Shown here: piece after piece, positions 58,696-64,000 of the stretch | Numbering within the stretch: the stretch's first letter is position 1 | How the letters are laid out: the number at the start of each line of letters is the position of its first letter | Source: Nocardioides pocheonensis | Lineage (GTDB): Bacteria > Actinomycetota > Actinomycetes > Propionibacteriales > Nocardioidaceae | Length of the DNA: 64,000 bases | NCBI RefSeq assembly: GCF_003725535.1 | Contig: NZ_RJSF01000040.1 | Span: 65,582-129,581 of the forward strand | Reading direction: 5' to 3' | Notes under the pieces: model-generated | Databases searched by the model: none | What the model saw: the letters and a program-made list of their open reading frames with translations, nothing else | Told to the model about the DNA's origin: nothing | Made by a program: the position numbers and the translations under genes

Positions 58696-59184
58696 CTAGC
58701 CCTGCTTCGCCAGCCACTCCCGGCCGACGGTGTGCTCGGCGCGCAGCGCCTTGCCGAGCATGTCGGCGATGAGCCCTTCCACCTTGCCGCCGATGAGGGG
58801 GAGCCGGACGGTCACGGTCATGTCGACCTTCTCGGTCACGCCGCCGGCGTCGGGCACGAGCGTCGCGGTCCCGGTCATCTCTCCGGGCTTGCCCGGCACC
58901 GTGACGGTGATCTGGCCGTGCGAACCGTCGGTCCAGGCTTCCTTCTGCACCATCACGATGTGCTCGCCCACGATCTTCTGGGCGAAGCCCGGGAGCCGGT
59001 CGGTGGCGTGCCCCTGGTCGATGGTGACGTGCACGGTGCCGCCGGTGTCCTCGACGGTGACCGTGCGGTGGGTCACCCGCTGGTAGTCGCAGACCGCCTC
59101 GCGGAAGGACTGGTCACTGAGCATCCCGAAGACCTGCTCGACGGTCGCGCCGTCGTACCGGAGATCCTGCTGGACCCGCTTCAC
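58696..59184 (-). CDS. DUF2505 domain-containing protein (second of a pair)
   Basis: This is a 162-residue protein of the DUF2505 family, related to the START/polyketide-cyclase (SRPBCC) fold, which binds hydrophobic ligands. Marks are FAQKIVGEHIVMVQ and RLPLIGGKVEGLIADML. It shares FAxKIVGE and PLIGGK with its upstream neighbour, so the pair arose by duplication. GTG 59184 overlaps the stop of that gene (GTGA), giving tight co-translation. The ligand is unknown. Confidence 0.88.
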   Translation of the reverse strand: MKRVQQDLRYDGATVEQVFGMLSDQSFREAVCDYQRVTHRTVTVEDTGGTVHVTIDQGHATDRLPGFAQKIVGEHIVMVQKEAWTDGSHGQITVTVPGKPGEMTGTATLVPDAGGVTEKVDMTVTVRLPLIGGKVEGLIADMLGKALRAEHTVGREWLAKQG

Positions 59185-59663
59185 CGGCCCTCACCCGCCA
59201 ACCAGGCCGCGCCGACTGCCTGCTCCTTGTCGAAGCCTTCCTTGGTCAGGTCGACCACGAGCTTCTCCAGCTTGCCGCCGATCAGCGGCACGCTCGCCTT
59301 CACCTCGAGGTCGTAGACCAGCACGCTGCCGGTGCCGTTCTCGGAGAGCGTCGCGGTGCCGTGCACGTGGGTCGGCTTGCCGGGAGTCTCGATCTCGTAG
59401 CTGGCCTCCTGGCCGCGCCAGACCTGCGTGATGATCACGCGGGTCGACTCGCCGACGATCTTCTTGGCGAAGGACGGTACGCCGGCGGTGCGCTGCTCCT
59501 CGTCGATGACGACCCGCACGGTGCCGGCCTCGGTGCCGACCGTCGGGGTCCAGGAGATGACGTCGTTGGCCTTGCCGACCCGGTCCCAGAACAGGGGGTC
59601 GCCGATCATGGCGAGCACGTCGGCGGGCGGCGCGTCGTAGGCGAGTTCGTGGCGCAGTCTCAT
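59181..59663 (-). CDS. DUF2505 domain-containing protein (first of a pair)
   Basis: This is a 160-residue DUF2505 protein (LRHELAYDAPPADVLAMIGDPLFWDRVGK, FAKKIVGESTRVIITQVWRG, VPLIGGKLEKLVVDLTKEGF). ATG 59663 is chosen over 59672/59675 because a minus-strand CATGAT (RC of 59671-59676) stands 7 nt before it, the leaderless spacing seen throughout the window. It is divergent from kynA. Confidence 0.88.
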   Translation of the reverse strand: MRLRHELAYDAPPADVLAMIGDPLFWDRVGKANDVISWTPTVGTEAGTVRVVIDEEQRTAGVPSFAKKIVGESTRVIITQVWRGQEASYEIETPGKPTHVHGTATLSENGTGSVLVYDLEVKASVPLIGGKLEKLVVDLTKEGFDKEQAVGAAWLAGEGR

Positions 59664-59670
59664 GGGGGTC

Positions 59671-59687
59671 ATCATGCCCGGTACGTT
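59671..59687. promoter_or_regulatory. Divergent leaderless -10 boxes between the DUF2505 pair and kynA
   Basis: CATGAT on the minus strand (59671-59676) precedes ATG 59663 by 7 nt. TACGTT on the plus strand (59682-59687) precedes the kynA ATG 59695 by 7 nt. Confidence 0.5.
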
Positions 59688-59694
59688 CGGATCC

Positions 59695-60513
59695 ATGAGC
59701 GATCCGTCCAGCGACATCCGGTTCGGTGAGCAGGGAGCGCTGCTGACCTACGGCAGCTACCTCCGGCTCGAGCAGCTGCTCGACGCCCAGCACCTCGAGT
59801 CCGAGCCGCCTGCCCACGACGAGCTGCTGTTCATCACGATCCACCAGGTCTACGAGCTGTGGTTCCAGCAGCTGCTCCACGAGGCGCAGACGGTGCGGGA
59901 CGCGCTGATGTCCACCGACGCGGCGAGCGGGGGCCGCGACCTGTGGTTCGCCCGCCACCTGCTCACCCGGATGCACGTGATCGAGCGTGTGCTCGTGCAG
60001 CAGATCGATGTGCTGGAGACCATGACGCCGCAGGACTTCCTGCAGTTCCGGCAGCGGCTCGCGCCGGCGAGCGGGTTCCAGTCGGTGCAGTTCCGCGAGC
60101 TCGAGTTCCTCTCGGGCGCGAAGGACCCCGGCTACGTGCACCGCTTCAAGGGGCTGAGCGAGCCCGAGAAGGAGCGGCTGGCGCGCCGGCTGGCCGAGCC
60201 CACGCTCTGGGACGGCTTCCTCCACGTGCTCGCCGAGGCCGGCCTCGACACCTCCACCGACGAGGCGATCACCGCGTCGCTGCGGAACGTGGCGCACGAC
60301 CGCTCGGCGTACGCCGACATCTGGGGCCTCGCCGAGGGTCTCCTCCAGCACGACGAGCTCGCGTCCGCCTGGCGGGCCCGGCACGTCGTCATGGTCGAGC
60401 GGATGATCGGTGCGAAGACCGGCACCGGCGGGTCGACCGGGGCCGAGTACCTCCGCAGCCGGCTGGACCTGAAGTACTACCCGTTGCTGTGGGGGCTGCG
60501 CTCGGCGCTGTGA
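59695..60513 (+). CDS. kynA: Tryptophan 2,3-dioxygenase
   Basis: This is a 272-residue haem enzyme that opens the indole ring of L-tryptophan to N-formylkynurenine. FITIHQVYELWFQQLLHE contains the substrate-contacting His, FQSVQFRELEFLSG matches the dimer core, and WRARHVVMVERMIGAKTGTGGSTGAEYL includes the axial haem His and the flexible TGGSTG loop. Length is normal for bacteria. No kynureninase or formamidase gene is adjacent. ATG 59695 is 7 nt after TACGTT. Confidence 0.96.
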   Translation: MSDPSSDIRFGEQGALLTYGSYLRLEQLLDAQHLESEPPAHDELLFITIHQVYELWFQQLLHEAQTVRDALMSTDAASGGRDLWFARHLLTRMHVIERVLVQQIDVLETMTPQDFLQFRQRLAPASGFQSVQFRELEFLSGAKDPGYVHRFKGLSEPEKERLARRLAEPTLWDGFLHVLAEAGLDTSTDEAITASLRNVAHDRSAYADIWGLAEGLLQHDELASAWRARHVVMVERMIGAKTGTGGSTGAEYLRSRLDLKYYPLLWGLRSAL

Positions 60514-60573
60514 GCGGCGTCCGTGGCAGGAACCCTCGTCTCGCATCCGAGATCATTCCCGGCGCGTCGCTTG

Positions 60574-60651
60574 TTGTGAGGCGCCTGTCGGCGGTCCTAG
60601 TCTCGAACGGGTGGCACCAGCCACGCGGGTGAGACCGCGGGCGTGCCCGCG
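60574..60651 (+). promoter_or_regulatory. Promoter and hairpins in the NAD-GDH leader
   Basis: TTGTGA (60574-60579), an 18-bp spacer and TAGTCT (60598-60603) form a plausible promoter. The leader then contains TGGC-ACCA-GCCA (60613-60624) and CGCGGGC-GT-GCCCGCG (60636-60651), two strong hairpins before the GTG at 60673. Confidence 0.4.
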
Positions 60652-60672
60652 ACGTGACGAAGGTGGGACTGA

Positions 60673-63600
60673 GTGCCGACGACGCTGGAGGACAGCAAGG
60701 CCGAGCTGCTGACCAGGCTCTGCGAGCACGCGGAGCGGCGTGCGGCCGAGAAGCATCCGGGTGGCTTCGTCGACGGCCCGTCGATCCCGACGCTGCTGCG
60801 TGAGTACTACAAGCACGCAGCTCCCGAGGATCTGCTCGACCGCAACGAGGCCGACCTGTACGGCGCGGTGATGCACCACCTGAAGTCCGGCATCGAGCGT
60901 CCGCAGGGCACCGCGACCGTGCGGATCTTCACCCCGACCGTGGACTCCGAGGGCTGGTCGGCGGAGGGTCACACGGTCGTCGAGGTGGTCACCGACGACA
61001 TGCCGTTCCTGGTCGACTCCGTGACGATGGCGCTCGACGAGATCGGCCACGACGTGCACCTGGTGCTCCACCCCCAGCTCGTCGTACGCCGTGACGTGGC
61101 CGGGCACCTCCAGGAAGTGCTCGACGACCATGCCGACGTGAGCCCGCACGACATCGGTCGCGAGTCGTGGATGCACCTGGAGATCGACCGGATCCCCGCC
61201 GAGGAGATCACACCGGTCCAGCAGCAGCTCGAGAAGGTGCTCAGCGACGTGCGCGAGGCGGTCGAGGACTGGCCCCGCATGCACGACCGGGTGCAGGTGA
61301 TCCTCGACGACCTCGACGAGCACCCGCCACCGCTGCCGCCAGGAGAGCTCGAGGAGGGCAAGGCCTTCCTGCGCTGGCTCGCCGACAACCACTTCACCTT
61401 CCTCGGCTACCGCGAGTACCGCCTGGAGCGGCACGGTGAGCACGAGGTGCTGATCGCGCTGCCCGGCACCGGCTTCGGCATCCTGCGCGCCGACCCGGGG
61501 GAGGCCACGGCGCTGCCCCAGCCGGCCGCGGACAAGGCGCGCGAGAAGACCTTGCTCGTGCTGGCCAAGGCGAACTCCCGCGCGACGGTGCACCGTCCGG
61601 TGCACCTGGACTACATCGGCGTGAAGCGGTTCGACGACAAGGGCGACGTGGTCGGCGAGCGTCGCTTCCTCGGGCTGTTCTCGTCCGCGGCGTACACCGA
61701 GTCCGTCACGCGCATCCCGCTCGCCCGCGAGAAGGCCCGCAGGGTGCTCGAGATCGCCGGCTACGAGCCGATGAGCCACGCGGGCAAGGCGATGATGGAC
61801 GTCCTGGAGACCTACCCGCGGGACGAGATCTTCCAGACCTCGGTCGAGGAGCTCGCCCCGATCGCCTCGTCGGTGATGCACGCGCGCGAGCGTCGCCAGC
61901 TGAAGCTGTTCCTGCGCAAGGACGTCTACAACCGGTTCTGGTCCTGCCTGGTCTACCTCCCGCGCGACCGCTACAACACCACGGTGCGCGAGCGGATCGC
62001 CGCGATCCTCAAGGAGCACCTGCACGGCGACTCGCTCGAGTACACCGCCAACATCGGCGCCTCGTCGGCTGCCCGCCTGCACTTCGTGGTGCGGCCGGCG
62101 CCCGGGGAGGCGATCGCCGAGCCGGACGTCGCCGACCTGGAGCGGCGCTGCGTCGAGGCCGCGCGGTCCTGGCGCGACGACTTCACCAGTGCCGTGATCG
62201 CGGAGTACGGCGAGGAGCAGGGCAGCCGCCTCGCCCGGCGCTACGCGCACAGCTTCCCCGAGGCCTACAAGGAGGACTACCCTCCGCGCACCGGCGCCGC
62301 CGACCTCGGCCGCCTGGAGGAGATCGAGGACGAGCGCGTCATCGGGCTCTCCCTCTACGAGACCCCCGACTCCGCGCCGGGCGAGGCGCGGCTGAAGATC
62401 TACCGGGTCGGGTCCCCGCTGTCGCTCTCCCAGGTGCTGCCGACGCTCTCCGCCATGGGCGTCGAGGTGGTCGACGAGCGTCCCTACGAGCTCGAGGACC
62501 TGCCCCGGGCGTCGTACATCTACGACTTCGGGCTGCGGTACGCCGGCGGACTGCCCCCCAACGCGCGCGACCTCTTCCAGGACACCGTGCTCTCGGTCTG
62601 GGACGGGCGCAACGAGAGCGACGGATTCAACGCCCTCGTGCTCGCCGTCGGCCTGACCTGGCGGCAGGCGCTCCTCCTCCGTGCCTACGCGCGGCACATG
62701 CGCCAGGGCGGCACGCCGTTCGCGCAGGACTACATCGAGGACGCGCTGCGGATCAACGTCGACATCACCCGGCTGCTGGTCCGGCTCTTCGAGGCCCGCT
62801 TCGACCCCGGCCGCAACGGCGACCTCGCGGCCGACAACGAGTCACGCACGGCCAAGTGCGCCGACCTGGAGGAGCGGATCCTCCGCTCGCTCGACGACGT
62901 CTCCAGCCTCGACCACGACCGGATCCTGCGGTCCTACCTGACCGCGATCAAGGCGACGCTGCGCACGAACTTCTTCCAGGAGGCCAAGGAGGGCGGCGAC
63001 CACCCGTACGTCGCGCTGAAGCTGGATCCCTCTGCCATGCCGGACCTCCCCGAGCCGCGCCCGAAGTTCGAGATCTTCGTCTACTCGCCACGCGTCGAGG
63101 GCGTGCACCTGCGGTTCGGCCCGGTCGCGCGTGGCGGGCTGCGCTGGTCGGACCGACGCGACGACTTCCGCTCCGAGGTGCTGGGCCTGGTCAAGGCGCA
63201 GATGGTGAAGAACACCGTGATCGTGCCGGTGGGCGCGAAGGGCGGGTTCTTCGCGAAGATGCTGCCCGACCCCGCTGATCGCGAGGCGTGGATGGCCGAG
63301 GGCATCGCCTGCTACAAGACCTTCATCTCCGCGCTGCTCGACGTCACCGACAACCTCGTCGGCGGTGAGGTCGTGCCGCCCCGGCAGGTGGTGCGCCACG
63401 ACGGCGACGACACCTACCTGGTCGTCGCCGCCGACAAGGGCACCGCGACGTTCAGCGACATCGCCAACGCCGTCTCCGCGGAGTACGGGTTCTGGCTCGG
63501 TGACGCGTTCGCCTCCGGCGGGTCGGTCGGCTACGACCACAAGGCGATGGGCATCACCGCCCGGGGCGCCTGGGTCTCCGTGCGCCGGCACTTCCGCGAG

Positions 63601-64000
63601 ATGGGCATCGACTGCCAGAAGGAGGACTTCACCTGCGTCGGCGTCGGCGACATGTCCGGCGACGTGTTCGGCAACGGCATGCTGTGCTCCGAGCACATCC
63701 GGCTGGTCGCCGCGTTCGACCACCGCGACATCTTCCTCGACCCGAACCCCGACCCGGCCACGTCGTACGCCGAGCGCAAGCGGCTGTTCGACCTGCCGCG
63801 CTCGTCGTGGCGCGACTACGACGCCTCGCTGATCTCCGAGGGCGGCGGCGTGTACGCGCGCAGCGCGAAGTCGATCCCGCTCAGCGAGCAGGTGCGCAAG
63901 GCCCTGGGCGTGGAGGCGACCGCCATGACACCGGCCGAGCTGATGCACGCGATTCTGCTGGCTCCGGTCGACCTGCTCTGGAACGGCGGCATCGGCACCT
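60673..64000 (+). CDS. gdh: NAD-specific glutamate dehydrogenase (large ~180 kDa type), 3' end cut
   Basis: This shows the first ~1109 residues of the large bacterial NAD-glutamate dehydrogenase, normally about 1,600 residues. It deaminates glutamate to 2-oxoglutarate. N-terminal ACT-like regions (VVEVVTDDMPFLVDSVTMALDEIGHDVHL) are followed by linker domains. The catalytic domain starts near residue 800, with RGGLRWSDRRDDFRSEVLGLVKAQMVKN and VPVGAKGGFF, then GDMSGDVFGNGML and LLWNGGIGT at the window end. GTG 60673 is the start. With pruA it completes proline-to-2-oxoglutarate catabolism. Confidence 0.94.
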   Translation, partial: MPTTLEDSKAELLTRLCEHAERRAAEKHPGGFVDGPSIPTLLREYYKHAAPEDLLDRNEADLYGAVMHHLKSGIERPQGTATVRIFTPTVDSEGWSAEGHTVVEVVTDDMPFLVDSVTMALDEIGHDVHLVLHPQLVVRRDVAGHLQEVLDDHADVSPHDIGRESWMHLEIDRIPAEEITPVQQQLEKVLSDVREAVEDWPRMHDRVQVILDDLDEHPPPLPPGELEEGKAFLRWLADNHFTFLGYREYRLERHGEHEVLIALPGTGFGILRADPGEATALPQPAADKAREKTLLVLAKANSRATVHRPVHLDYIGVKRFDDKGDVVGERRFLGLFSSAAYTESVTRIPLAREKARRVLEIAGYEPMSHAGKAMMDVLETYPRDEIFQTSVEELAPIASSVMHARERRQLKLFLRKDVYNRFWSCLVYLPRDRYNTTVRERIAAILKEHLHGDSLEYTANIGASSAARLHFVVRPAPGEAIAEPDVADLERRCVEAARSWRDDFTSAVIAEYGEEQGSRLARRYAHSFPEAYKEDYPPRTGAADLGRLEEIEDERVIGLSLYETPDSAPGEARLKIYRVGSPLSLSQVLPTLSAMGVEVVDERPYELEDLPRASYIYDFGLRYAGGLPPNARDLFQDTVLSVWDGRNESDGFNALVLAVGLTWRQALLLRAYARHMRQGGTPFAQDYIEDALRINVDITRLLVRLFEARFDPGRNGDLAADNESRTAKCADLEERILRSLDDVSSLDHDRILRSYLTAIKATLRTNFFQEAKEGGDHPYVALKLDPSAMPDLPEPRPKFEIFVYSPRVEGVHLRFGPVARGGLRWSDRRDDFRSEVLGLVKAQMVKNTVIVPVGAKGGFFAKMLPDPADREAWMAEGIACYKTFISALLDVTDNLVGGEVVPPRQVVRHDGDDTYLVVAADKGTATFSDIANAVSAEYGFWLGDAFASGGSVGYDHKAMGITARGAWVSVRRHFREMGIDCQKEDFTCVGVGDMSGDVFGNGMLCSEHIRLVAAFDHRDIFLDPNPDPATSYAERKRLFDLPRSSWRDYDASLISEGGGVYARSAKSIPLSEQVRKALGVEATAMTPAELMHAILLAPVDLLWNGGIGT

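Overview
The window is a 64 kb chromosomal segment of a high-GC actinobacterium. Family content and gene order fit the Nocardioidaceae, probably Nocardioides or a close relative (inferred; no rRNA is present to prove it). The lineage markers are a WhiB factor, F420 biosynthesis genes, MtrAB-LpqB, DUF5719, DUF3499, DUF5709 and DUF2505 proteins, a DUF222/HNH (13E12-type) gene, and GTG/TTG starts. Many start codons lie 6-8 nt behind a TANNNT-like -10 box, which suggests widespread leaderless transcription.

Layout. (1) 1-6.2 kb: a cut-off gene, a small conserved gene and an ECF-like sigma factor on the minus strand, then housekeeping enzymes (DJ-1/PfpI, dienelactone hydrolase, enoyl-CoA hydratase, thioesterase). 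(2) 4.5-17.9 kb: a galactan/cell-wall polymer locus with two LCP-family ligases, a GlfT1-like protein fused to a second glycosyltransferase, glf, glfT2, a Wzm/Wzt-type ABC exporter and a large secreted PGRP amidase with FG-GAP repeats. (3) 17.9-31.6 kb: the conserved block TIGR03089 - manC - DUF3105 - fbiB/fbiA - whiB - GT2/membrane protein - DUF5719 - zincin-like protein - DUF3499 - manB - Trm112-like - SIS isomerase - CDF transporter. (4) 31.7-46.9 kb: ahcY-mtrA-mtrB-lpqB-comF-hpf ... secA, the order known from mycobacteria but without tmk, interrupted by a DUF1360 protein, a LuxR-type regulator, an AlkZ-like glycosylase and a TetR/glycosyltransferase pair with tandem operators. (5) 47-52.9 kb: Rv3235-like and LysM proteins, a BldC/excisionase-type HTH protein, a SAF-domain protein with a CpaE-like ATPase, and a membrane-protein/lipoprotein pair. 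(6) 53-64 kb: a WS/DGAT-like acyltransferase, an HNH gene, proline/tryptophan/glutamate catabolism (pruA, kynA, NAD-GDH) and paired DUF2505 proteins.

How the genes work together. The GDP-mannose enzymes (manB, manC, SIS isomerase), the galactofuranose enzymes (glf, GlfT1/GlfT2, Wzm/Wzt) and the LCP ligases all serve envelope polysaccharide synthesis. MtrAB-LpqB is the envelope and division signalling system, and WhiB is a developmental or division regulator. PruA and NAD-GDH feed proline carbon into glutamate and 2-oxoglutarate.

The least explained items are: a strongly structured ~380-nt leader before hpf that may be a raiA-type RNA; a 147-bp inverted-repeat element that supplies the stop codons of both secA and its convergent neighbour; a dispersed repeat that also sits inside the HNH gene; near-identical tandem operators at the TetR/glycosyltransferase pair; and the sigma-factor trio cut by the left edge. 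No tRNA, rRNA, CRISPR array, IS transposase or prophage was seen.
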